Shown: one piece after another, positions 45,501-55,826 of the stretch
Layout of the letters: each line of letters starts with the position of its first letter
Numbering within the stretch: position 1 is the first letter of the stretch
Source of the DNA: Eurosta solidaginis
Taxonomy: Eukaryota; Arthropoda; Insecta; Diptera; Tephritidae
Assembly (NCBI RefSeq): GCF_040869045.1
Contig: NC_090319.1
Span: 389,313,601 to 389,377,600 of the forward strand
Direction: 5' to 3'
Length of the DNA stretch: 64,000 nt
Notes under the pieces: generated by a model
What the model was told of the DNA's origin: nothing
Database searches by the model: none
Seen by the model: only the letters and a program-made list of their open reading frames with translations
Position numbers and translations under genes: made by a program

Positions 45501-45713
45501 TTATGCCTTGGTGACTGGTGCGGTAGGTTGTGGCAGGTTGAAGTCAGTGATCTTCGCCTTTTTGCTTTTGGTGTGCTCTTGTTGACCTTGTGCGTTTATT
45601 TTTGTGCGTTTTATGGCTACGTGTTTGTTCCCTGTACCTGAGAATTGGTTTTCCCGTTTGTAGATCAGCTTTAAAGGTTCAAATATCTCGTCGGAGCTGG
45701 TACGTACATACAT
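45501..45713 (-). other. Open frame upstream of the Transib transposase
   Basis: A 70-codon minus-strand frame ending KSKKAKITDFNLPQPTAPVT, inside the transposon and upstream of the transposase ATG. It is Lys-rich and Pro-rich, and could be an N-terminal extension or upstream exon of the transposase separated by a stop, or only leader sequence. I cannot decide from sequence alone. Confidence 0.3.
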
Positions 45714-46228
45714 CCTATTTTATATGTAGAGATAACTAAATCTACAAAAAAAAAAAAAAATTAGAAGTAGATGTGCAAAGAATTTGCAATGTTTTTTTCT
45801 TTCGACTATTAGAGAATACTTGCGACTATAACATATGTGAAATTTAGCCCGGACGTCCGCGGATGTATGTAACTTTTTTGTCCCTAAATTTAAAAATATA
45901 GAGAAAAATACCTTTTCTTCTTAATAACGGAATGTTAAATATATTGAAAATACTCTAATTGTGAAAGAATTACTATTAAAAAATTTTACTTACCATCGAG
46001 CTTAGAATCCATCAAAAAAATTATATAAAAGTGTTCACTTAAAAGAAATATGAAGCTTAATATTCAGCAAGAATTTTGCAAATTAATCAATGCATTTTAC
46101 GGCCACTCCTGCCTTCTTACTTCAATTACTCAATATATATGAGTAAAAATATCGAAAAAAAAGCAAAAATCCCGTTATTTTGTTTTTTTCTTTCATTTCT
46201 CATTACACTTTTCTTGGAATAAGAACTT

Positions 46229-46269
46229 TGTTTTTGTCCAGCTAGCTTGTTCTACACGAAACACTGGTG
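46229..46269 (-). repeat. Right terminal inverted repeat, RSS-like with altered heptamer
   Basis: Inverse of the left end, with a nonamer-like ACAAAAACA and a 24-bp spacer. The heptamer reads CACTGGTG on the plus strand where CACTGTG is expected, so one G appears inserted. Such a change at the cleavage heptamer would be expected to impair excision. Confidence 0.7.
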
Positions 46270-48694
46270 GGGGGAAGAAGATGTATTAAAAAAACGTTTG
46301 CTTCGTTGGATAGTTCAAAGAATTCTGATTTATTTACAAAAATATCTTATTTTATATACACTTTTCTTATCCTAGTTTTCTTATAATTTGTTGTTGTATA
46401 CATAAATATTTACAGAGGTTCATTTTGCTACATATCTATGTATGTGTGTGTGTGAATGGGTTATCTTTGTTTGTATAGGTCGCTCAATTGCTAAAATACG
46501 GTTTCTAATAGTGGACTGTATTTGAAATCTGTTAATTACTATTATCTTGTAAATAAGCAAAAATGTTCAAGGTTGCTTGAATAATCTGGGATTAATGAAG
46601 TTATATCTTTTATAGATGACGTCAGTGTAGTTATTCATAGCGAACGGACATTTCAATCATGATGTGTTGCCCCTTAATTGGGAACCAGGTTTCTTATTAT
46701 TCCTGGTGATCAGAGCGGGTTGTTTACATCTACTTATACTTTATTAAAATTGTGCAACTTTATATTGTATCTGATGAACCCTAGCATTAGAACATGTTAC
46801 AGTGAAATATTTATGATTGGAATAGAATAGTAATGGAATTCAAGGTGGAGTTGCCTTGCAAGCGGATGCCATTATCCTCAAAATGGTGGAAGCTTGTTTA
46901 GACTCCATATCATACCAAGATAAAACTCTGTGATTCAAACACCCAATGGGGTTGAGTCTTCCAATGCGGGTACTCACATTAAAGCATATTGAATAATTGC
47001 ACTCAAAGCTTAAGGGTCGACCAGGTATTTGTCGCCTGTGAGTAAATAATAATGTGCAATCATCCTGTACCCGCGTTATGCCCCGCGTTTGTAACCGGCC
47101 ACATAAAAACAAGCCTTCTGTGCTGCAGAGAAAGTGCGTACAGAGAAATAAGGAAATTTTGTCATCGGGAAGCTGCCTGACGATATAATCGCAGATGGGG
47201 CTTTTCTTTCACTGCGTACCTCCACAAAATCAGCCTTCATAAAATCACATATAAGCTTCACTCTCGCCCAAATTCGACAAATTGTATGGAACATAGCAAT
47301 GCGTAACAAGTGTTCCCTTGGATTGAGTAGGTGATTCAAAAGAAAATTGCTTTCAAGACGATAAATGAACATCAGGTTATAAGTTTCTCATTATACCCGT
47401 TTCGATGGGCTACTCGGAGGCATGCACAGCGTGGAGAGAGAGGATCGATTGTTATTTTGAGTATTTGAGAGAAAATTTGCCTGGAAGATGAATGGTTAGG
47501 CTACTTTTGCTATATCTTGTTTAGAAATTGAATTAAGACATTATGGCCAAAAAGTGTTCCCATCGATTACCCTGCTTTGTGGTACAGAAAAGGACGTTTG
47601 ACACTCCCAATCATGATCAGTTACGGCGCAATAACGTGAAGCTTAGCAGCCAAGATCGCTTTGGGAACTGAGCTCAAATAACTGATGGTATTTTGACATA
47701 ATTGTCGAATCCAGTTCGTTCGAATAAGGACTGTCGGTTTTTGAAAAATTCGGATAAAAGCTGATTGTGACCAGTAAATAGCTTCTTCGGCCGAATTTTG
47801 CCCCGATTGTACCCCTTTAAAACCAGAGGGTTACAGAGCGATATGTGGGAAGAGGAGAGAAACTATCTGTGAGGAGAGCAAATTTAAATAGTTCATATAA
47901 GAAAAATAAGTAATTCCAGATATTTGTTATTTGATTCGGATTGACCAACTTCGGCAGAGCCGGCAAATTTTATATCGAGCTCCAGTTTTAAACGAAAAAA
48001 AAAAAATAAAATCAATCAAGCTTACCTGTTTTGACTCGATTGATTAATGCAACTAGATCGACCATATTGCAATAGATGCACAGCATGTCTACAGGGGTTT
48101 AGATTAAGCACGATTCGAGGCCTTAACATCGAGTTCGATTAAATAAGGTTTCATTCCCTGTTTCAAACCTAAACTATATGAAATTGAATTTTGTTTGTCT
48201 TTGTTATAATCGCAAGTAAATTTAAATCTCAATTGCAGAGTCATCATGCTACTTTCCTAAAATAAGTACATCACATATACGCACACACTTGCGTATGTAC
48301 ATGACCGGCATGATTGCTGATATTGAAACAGCTGGTGCTGCTACCATTTTCCAAATTGTCTGTCAGGTGAAAGCTGTACGATTGTTGTCTTACCTTATAT
48401 AAAATCTTTTAAAATATGATCTTTATTTCTTTATCTTTAGCTTTTGTACGTAGCCCCATTTGTTAGGCTAACTATACCCATGCCAATTTGGTTCAAATAC
48501 GTGTAAACCTACACATACATACAACAAGTATGTGAAATTTGGTTTGTTACGTTTATTTTGTTCTTCACAATTTACAGATCCACTGACATACATCTATATA
48601 AAATCTTTCCACTTACTTACGTTCCCATTTGTTGGATTTTTGTTGCGAGTTCCTTGGAAAATATATATTGTTCGTACCTATTTATGTATGTATA
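46270..48694. other. Non-coding, no gene recognised
   Basis: About 2.4 kb. Two overlapping minus-strand frames (47076-47372, 46840-47112) read like coding sequence in places (LLNPREHLLRIAMFHTICRI) but match no family I know. They may be a decayed gene or transposon. The rest is AT-rich. Confidence 0.4.
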
Positions 48695-49800
48695 TGGGGT
48701 ATTCCATCCCATTTCGACCAATTTTGACCCGACCCCTTTAGAATTGGCTGAAAGTTTTTCTTCTTTTTTTAGCTTACGAAATACGTTTTTCAGAAGTTTT
48801 TTAAATGTTTTCATCCAACTCAAAAAAAGTTATGAATTTTAAAAAAACACCGTTTTTGTTTTCAAAATGCTATAACTTTTTCAAAAATTGATCGTTTGGG
48901 ATCTTTTTTTTTAAATTTGTTTTTAAATGTAATTTTCGGAAAAAATTCAAAAAATTTTTTAAGGTTTTTTTTTTTTTTTGTAATTTTTCAGTTTTTCGAG
49001 ATTTTTCGAATTTCGCCCTTTTTTCTCACAAAAAACTTCAATCAATTCTGCAATCATCCCCACTAATCCCGGAGTGGGCCGAAATTTTTTTTTTTTTTTA
49101 TTTAAATGAAAAAAAAAACTTTAAAATTTGTTTGGTATTTTTTCCGAAAAGTCCATTTAAAAAAATATTTTTTAGAAAAAAAAATGATCCCAAACGGTCA
49201 AAAAACACCGTTTTTTTCAAAATATTTAAAACTTATTTTGAGTTGGAAAACGGTGTTTTTTTCAAAATGCTATAACTTTTTCAAAAATTGACCGTTTGGG
49301 ATAATTTTTTTTTTTAAATATGGTTTTAAATGTACTTTTCGGAAAAAATACAAACAAAATTTTAAAGTTTTTTTTCAATTATATACAAAAAAAAAAAAAA
49401 ACTCTCGGCCCACTCCGGGATTATTTGGGATGATTGCAGAATTGATTGAAGTTTTTTATGAGAAAAAAAAACAAAAAAAGGGCGAAATTCGAAAAATCTC
49501 GAAAAACTGAATAATTACAAAAAAAAACTTTAAAAATTGTTTTAAATTTTTTCCGAAAAGTACATTTAAAAACAAATTAAAAAAAAAAAGAGCCCAAACG
49601 GTCAATTTTTGAAAAAGTTATGGCATTTTGAAAACAAAAACGGTGTTTTTTTAAAAATTCATAACTTTTTTTGAGTTGGATGAAGAAATTTGAAAAACTT
49701 CTGAAAAACGTCTTTCGTAAGCTAGGAAAAGAAGAAAAACTTTCACCCAATTCTAAAGGTGCCGGGTTCAAAATTGGTCGAAATGGGATGGAATACCCCA
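48695..49800. mobile_element. Foldback element of nested palindromes, TA-flanked
   Basis: The ends are TGGGGTATTCCATCCCATTT (48695) and its inverse AAATGGGATGGAATACCCCA (to 49800), each bordered by TA, as a TA target duplication would give. The two arms (48695-49095 and about 49405-49800) are inverted copies along about 400 bp, including the phrase 'ggcccactccggga' at both inner ends. The centre (about 49110-49375) is a second, smaller inverted pair made from the same sequence (ccgaaaagtccattt and caaacggtc against gaccgtttggg and aatgtacttttcgga). No protein is encoded; frames here, such as 48532-48842 and 49577-49822, are the two arms read in opposite directions. Confidence 0.75.
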
Positions 49801-50060
49801 TACAATTTAAATTGTAATTCAATTAAGGAACAAAAATTGCAGTAAGTAGCATTGGGTTAGAGCCCAATGGGAAAAACGATTTCAACATATTTTTCAAAAC
49901 TGTTTGTTTAAAGCTGAGCTTTCACAGAAAAATCAAAAAATAGTAGTTAAAGTTTGAGCTTTAGCAAAAAGTCAAATCATAGTTAAAAAAATGTGATATA
50001 ATTGGTTTTTTTTACTTTTAACATAATAGTTAAATGTTGACTTTTTACTATAACATTCGG
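49801..50060. other. Non-coding, no feature recognised
   Basis: Short AT-rich spacer between the foldback element and a SINE. Confidence 0.45.
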
Positions 50061-50283
50061 CGGCCGGCGTGATCTGGTGGTAGCGTACTCCACCTTTACA
50101 CCAAATTCCTGGGTTCACTCTCCGTACAACGCAACATCAAAAGAGACAAGGTTTTTCAGTTAGAAAAAAAATGTTTATAAGCGGGGTCGCCCATCCGCAG
50201 TGTTTGGAAAACACGCCGAGTGTACTTCTGCCATGAAATGCTCCTCAGTGAAAAATATATCTGCCTTGCAGATGCCGAAATGA
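50061..50283 (+). repeat. tRNA-derived SINE, 5' two thirds
   Basis: Head CGGCCGGCGTGATCTGGTGG, A box, B-box-like CCTGGGTTCACTCTCC and 'caacatcaaaagagac'. The body (GGGGTCGCCCATCCGCAGTG, CGCCGAGTGTACTTCTGCC, CTGCCTTGCAGATGCCGA) stops before the tail. Confidence 0.7.
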
Positions 50284-50549
50284 AAAGAGAAATTAATAAA
50301 ACATATTGCCCACCCGCTTGATTCCTGCTTTTTTGCAATAATTTTCGTTCATCCTTTCTTATAAGAAAAAAAATTTATGTATCCATCACTTTCTCTCTGG
50401 GTAAGAGCTTCGCATTTATATACACATACAGTAGCGAACAAGAAAATAGCTGTGGCAATTTTTATAAAACTTCGCCAAATTAATTGTTCTTCTTTTATTA
50501 ACGATATTACGTATAAGAATAAATGTCTATGACTTTTGTAACTGAATGT

Positions 50550-51045
50550 TAGGTTAGATTGAACTGGCCGGTCCGTGAGGACCTCACATAGACTGAATGA
50601 GTCAATAAATGTTATCAGATGTTTGCTCAACGACCAAACTGCAAAATCCTATCAAAAATCAGGACACGTGTTATAAAATATCTTCGTTCTCTTGCAAAAT
50701 GCAAGATACTTTCTAGAACTTATGGTGCTGCTTCAAGATCTAATAGCTGTGCCACTTCCAGGAGCTGGAGACTTATCATTGCAATCTCAGGGTACAAGCA
50801 CAAGACGTGCTATTAAGTCATACTTCCTACATCTGCTTTCTCTGCCAAGGTCTAATTTAAAAGCACGTGATGCCAGAGGACAGTGCAGAGTCAGAATTCC
50901 CATCGCAAGTCTACAGTCCCCTCTTATCAATGATAAGAGGAACTTTGTTAATCTAAGTTTGTAGAGGTCACAGGTTGTGCAGGCCACATAATCTTCGCCA
51001 CTTTGCAGCCCGGCGCTTGGTTTCATGCCTTTCCTGCTTAGTTGA
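50550..51045 (-). pseudogene. LINE ORF2 3' terminal fragment
   Basis: The minus-strand frame around 50787-51026 reads LLSLIRGDCRLAMGILTLHC, PLASRAFKLDLGRESRCRKY, matching the C-terminal region of insect LINE ORF2s (RxDLR-xTG-LTGHCPL--H--KLGL---CRxC). Its first knuckle Cys is present but the partner His/Cys part is lost. The opposite (plus-strand) end begins at about 50550 with GTTAGGTTAGATTGAACTGG and 'ggtccgtgaggacctcacatagactgaatgag', a repeat phrase common in fly genomes as the 3' end of this LINE type. It is a dead 5'-truncated copy. Confidence 0.55.
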
Positions 51046-52580
51046 TCATTTGCAGCCTTCTTTTAATTTCGTTACTTGATCTTTGTAGCTTGAACTATGC
51101 AAACCAATCACACAAATGGTTTCGAAAATATTCAAAAATTCGAACAAAAAATTTACGAAAATTTCGAACTTTTAATTTTGAGCTTTTAGCGAAGGTTGTT
51201 TTAAATTTTATTCCATACAAAGCTTAGTTTTTTGGAGAAGTGACATAAGGTCAATCGCCATAACGTCAATTGACCTCTTGACCACTTCAAATGACCATAA
51301 AATCTATTGCAGTCATGACCTTATGAAATGGTCACTACGTCAAAATTCAATTAACTATACTGCCAACGATATCAAATACACTGGATCACAAATTCCAACT
51401 TTTTTCTGCACCAGAGACGTCATTACGAAATCTCTATGTAAAACCACCCCCTGATTCCGAAAATCAAGGTGATTTTTAATTATGTGGTAACGTTTTTGAG
51501 ATATATACGAGTTACCGTTATTTCAAAAAAAAAACAAAAAAAAAAAAAAAATATATTTGGGTCCACTTAATAATATATATCTCAAGAACGAATTGAGATA
51601 TTCCAAAATGATTTAAAGCTTTCAAAAGGCAATGAAATTTGCTATATACAACACTTTATGCTAGACCCTGCAGATTCAAAGATAACGAACAATCATTACG
51701 AATTTTTTTAATTTTTTTGTGTAAAAATATAAAAAAATTTGTAGTTTGCGAGGAAGGATCTTGAAAACATTTTATTTTTTTTGCAGATTTTTTTTCCTTT
51801 CTGAGCTCTGTTTTATTACAAAAAAAATAAGCTTTCATTCAACAAAATCGATGGGCTAATACAAAACTTATAAGCATTCAAGTAAATATATCCATTTAAT
51901 ACTTAAGTACCCTACTGGGGAGCGTAAAGTTTGCCTGTTTTAGAAAATTTTACCTCGCAAAATCCTGCAAAATGTTAAAAAATCCTGCATAGGTAAAATC
52001 CTGGTTTTCTAAAATTTTGCTTGTCCAAAATCCTGGTTTTCCAAAATTCTGCTTTTGCTAAATCCGGCTTGGCAAATTCTGCTTTTACTGTACTTACCCT
52101 TTAGATAAACTTTCTGAACAACGAAATGAACCTAAATACGCAGCGAAAGTATTCAAACTCATACACAGCGATTTTATAAATCAAATAAACTTTATTCGTA
52201 ATATGGTTTTGTATATATATGTGTGTACGTATCTAAATATTTTAGTCTAGTAAATTGAAATATTTTTTGCAACTCTCTTCAAATAACTTGGTTGATTTAA
52301 TTCATTCCTTTTTTAATATCTCTTCGTAGTTGCTTGTTTTTTTTAATTATTTTTCTTTTCTTTCTTATTATTTCTCCATTTTTCCTTCTTTGTATTTGAG
52401 TTTTCGCATAAATAAGCTCCTTTTGTAAATTTTATACGAGTTTATAAAATTGTGAGGTATTTTCACCTACAATGACTTTTAGTCTACGATGTATAACGGT
52501 ATGTCTAGTTCCAGCAATTCGTCAATGAACATGTGTACATACATACATATGTATGTTCATATGGGTGGAATAATAAAATA

Positions 52581-55500
52581 AACAAGTAGGGAAGGCTAAG
52601 TTCGGGTGCAACCGAACATTACATACTCAGTTGAGAGCTATGGAGACAAAATAAGGAAAATCACCATGTAGGAAAATGAACCTAGGGAACCCTGGAATGT
52701 GGTTGTATGACATGTGTATCAAATGGAAGGTATTAAAGAGTATTTTAAGAGAGAGTAGGCCATAGTTCTATGGATGGACGCCATTTAGGGATATCGCCAT
52801 AAAGGTGGACCAGGGCTGACTCTAGAATTTGTTTGTACGATATGGGTATCAAACGAAAAGTGTTACTGAGCATTTTAAGAGGGAGTGGGCAATAGGTCTA
52901 TAGGTGGACGCCTTTTCGAAATGTCGCCATTAGGGTGGGCCAGGGTGACTCTAGAATGTGTTTGTATGATATGGGTATCAAATGAAAGATGGTAATGAGT
53001 ATTTTAAAAGGGAGTAATCCTTAGTTCTATAGGTGGACGCCTTTTCGAGATATCGCCATAAAGGTGGACCAAGGGTGACTCTAGAATGTTTGTACGATAT
53101 GGGTATCAAACGAAAGGTGTTACTGAGCATTTTAAGAGGGAGTGGGCATTAGGTCTATAAGTGGACGCCTTTTCGAGATATCGTCATTAGGGTGGGCCAG
53201 GGGTGACTCTAGAATGTGTTTGTACGATATGGGTATCAAACGAAAGGTGTTACTGAGCATTTTAAGAGGGAGTGGGCATTAGGTCTATTGGTGGACGTCT
53301 TTTCGAGATAACGCCATTAGTGTGGGCCAGGAGTGACTCTATAATGTTTGTACGATATGGGTATCAAACGAAAGGTGTTACTGAGCATTTTAAGAGTGAG
53401 TGGGCATTAGGTCTATAGGTGGACGCCTTTTCGAGATATCGCCATTAGGGTGGGCCAGGGGTGACTCTAGAATGTGTTTGTACGATATGGGTATCAAATG
53501 AAAGGTGGTAATGAGTATTTTAAAAGGGAGTAATCCTTAGTTCTATATGTGGACGCCTTTTCGAGATATCGCCATAAAGGTGGACCAAGGGTGACTCTAG
53601 AATGTTTGTACGATATGGGTATCAAACGAAAGGTGTTACTGAGCATTTTAAGAGGGAGTGGGCATTAGGTCTATAGGTGGACGCCTTTTAGAGATATCGC
53701 CATTAGGGTGGGCCAGGGTGACTCTAGAATGTGTTTGTACGATATGGGTATTAAATGAAAGGTGGTAATGAGTATTTTAAAACGGAGTAATCCTTAGTTC
53801 TATAGGTGGACGCCTTTTCGAGATATCGCCATAAAGGTGGACCAAGGGTGACTCTAGAATGTTTGTACGATATGGGTATCAAACGAAAGGTGTTACTGAG
53901 CATTTTAAGAGGGAGTGGGCATTAGGTCTATAGGTGGACGCCTTTTGGAGATATCGCCATTAGGGTGGGCCAGGGGTGACTCTAGAATGTTTGTACGATA
54001 TGGGTATCAAACGAAATGTGTTACTGAACATTTTAAGAGGGAGTGGGCATTAGGTCTATAGGTGGAGGCCTTTTCGAGACATCGCCAATAGGGTGGGCCA
54101 GGGGTGACTCTAGAATGTTTGTACGATATGGGTATCAAACGAAAGGTGTTACTGAGCATTTTAAGAGGGAGTGGACATTAGGTCTATAGGTGGACGCCTT
54201 TTCGATATATCGCCATTAGGGTGGGCCAGAGGTGACTCTAGAATGTATGTACGATATGGGTATCAAACGAAAGGTGTTACTGAGCATTTTAAGAGGGAGT
54301 GGGCATTAGGTCTATAGGTGGACGCCTTTTCGAGATATCGCCATTAGGGTGGGCCAGGGGTGACTCTAGAATGTGTTTGTACGATATGGATATCAAATTA
54401 AAGGTATTAATGAGGGTTTTAAAAGCGAGTGGCCCTTAGATGTATATGTGAAGGTGTTCTCGCGATATCGACCAAAATGTGGACCAGGTGATCCAGAAAA
54501 TCATCTGTCGGGTACTGCTAATTTATTTATATATGCAATACCACTAACAGTATTCCTGCCAAGATTCCAAGGGCTGTTGATTTCGCCTTGTAGAACTTTT
54601 TCATTTTCTTCTACTTAATATGGTAGGTGTCACACCCATTTTACAAAGTTTTTTCCAAAGTTATATTTTGCGTCAATAAACCAATCCAGTTACCATGTTT
54701 CAGCCCTTTTTTCGTATTTGGTATAGAATTATGGCATTTTTTTCATTTTTCGTTATTTTCGATATCGATAAAGTGGGCGTGGTTATGGTCGGATTTCGGC
54801 CATTTTTTATACCAAGATAAAGTGAGTTCAGATAAGTAGGTGGGCTAAGTTTAGTAAAGATATATAGTTGTTTGCTCAAGTTATTGTGTTAACGGCCGAG
54901 CGGAAGGACAGACGGTGGACTGTGTATAAAAACTGGGCGTGGCTTCCACCGATTTCGCCCATTTTCACAGAGAACAGTTACCGCCATAGAATCTATGTCC
55001 CTACCAAATTTGAGAAGGATTGGTAAATTTTTGTTCGACTTATGGCATTAAAAGTATTCTAGACAAACTAAATGAAACTGGGCGGAGCCACGCCCATTTT
55101 GAAATTTTCTTTTATTTTTGTATTTTGTTGCATCATATCATTACAGGAGTTGAATTTTGACTTAATTTACTTATATACAGTAAAGATATTAAATTTTTTG
55201 TTAAAATTTGAATTTAAAAAAAAAATTTTTTAAAAAGTGGGCGTGTTCTTCATCCAATTTTGCTAATTTTTATTTAGCACATATATAGTAATAGTAGTAG
55301 CGTTCCTGCCAAATTTCATCATGATATCTTCAACGACTGCCAAATTACAGCTTGCAAAACTTTTAAATTACCTTCTTGTAAAAGTGGGCGGTGCCACGCC
55401 CATTGTCCAAAATCTTACTAATTTTCTATTCTGTGTCATAACGTCAACCCATCTGCCAAGTTTCATCGCTTTAACCGCCTTTGGCAATGAATTATCGCAT

Positions 55501-55826
55501 TTTTTCCGTTTTTCGAAATTTTCGATATCGAAAAAGTGGGCGTGGTTATAGTCCGATATCGTTGATTTTAAATAGCGATCTGAGATGAGTGCCCAGGAAT
55601 CTACATACCAAATTTCATCAAGATATCTCAAAATTTACTCAAGTTATCGTGTTAACGGACGGACGGACGGACGGACGGACGGACATGGCTCAATCAAATT
55701 TTTTTTCGATCCTGATTATTTTGATATATGGAAGTCTATATCTATCTCGATTCCTTTATATATGTACAACCAACCGTTATCCAATCAAACTTAATATACT
55801 CTGTGAGCTCTGCTCAACTGAGTATA
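52581..55826 (-). mobile_element. HINE/DINE-1-like element, family A copy 5, expanded array
   Basis: Reversed complete copy. The 5' end is at 55826 (TATACTCAGTTGAGCAGAGC) with a (ACGG)n block at 55660-55682, and the 3' end is AACAAGTAGGGAAGGCTAAG at 52581. The inverted-repeat partner ATACTCAGTTGAGAGCT is near 52623. The array (52690-54480) has about thirteen units and is an independent expansion from that in copy 2. It lies between the mirrored arms of the large foldback-like structure. Confidence 0.65.
52690..54490 (-). repeat. About 130-bp minisatellite inside HINE copy 5
   Basis: Units contain 'gactctagaatg' about every 126-132 bp from about 52818 to 54365. Two main unit types are recognisable: one with 'gtgttactgagcattttaag', the other with 'ggtaatgagtattttaaaa' followed by 'gtaatccttagttc'. 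The second type recurs at about 52980, 53500 and 53755, each time followed by the same 'cataaaggtggaccaagg' linker, so it was copied within the array. Confidence 0.9.

Larger units (their letters stand above)
42458..46269 (-). mobile_element. Transib-like DNA transposon with RSS-like ends
   Basis: A 3.8-kb element bounded by inverted repeats at 42458-42494 and 46232-46269. The inner 35 bases (CAGTGTTTCGTGTAG...) match perfectly when one end is inverted. The left end begins with the heptamer CACAGTG (42458-42464), then 24 bases, then ACAAAATTA (42489-42497). The right end, inverted, has CACCAGTG, 24 bases and ACAAAAACA (46229-46237). This is the arrangement of a V(D)J recombination signal (CACAGTG, 23 bp, ACAAAAACC), known to resemble Transib termini. 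Inside, on the minus strand, is a broken RAG1-like transposase. No 5-bp target duplication is visible (cattg on the left, a G-run on the right), perhaps because the right end is altered. Confidence 0.75.

Noticed and set aside
48532..49822. Small proteins on both strands (for example 48558-48842 and 49577-49822)
   Set aside because: They are the two inverted arms of a foldback element read in opposite directions; similarity comes from the palindrome.
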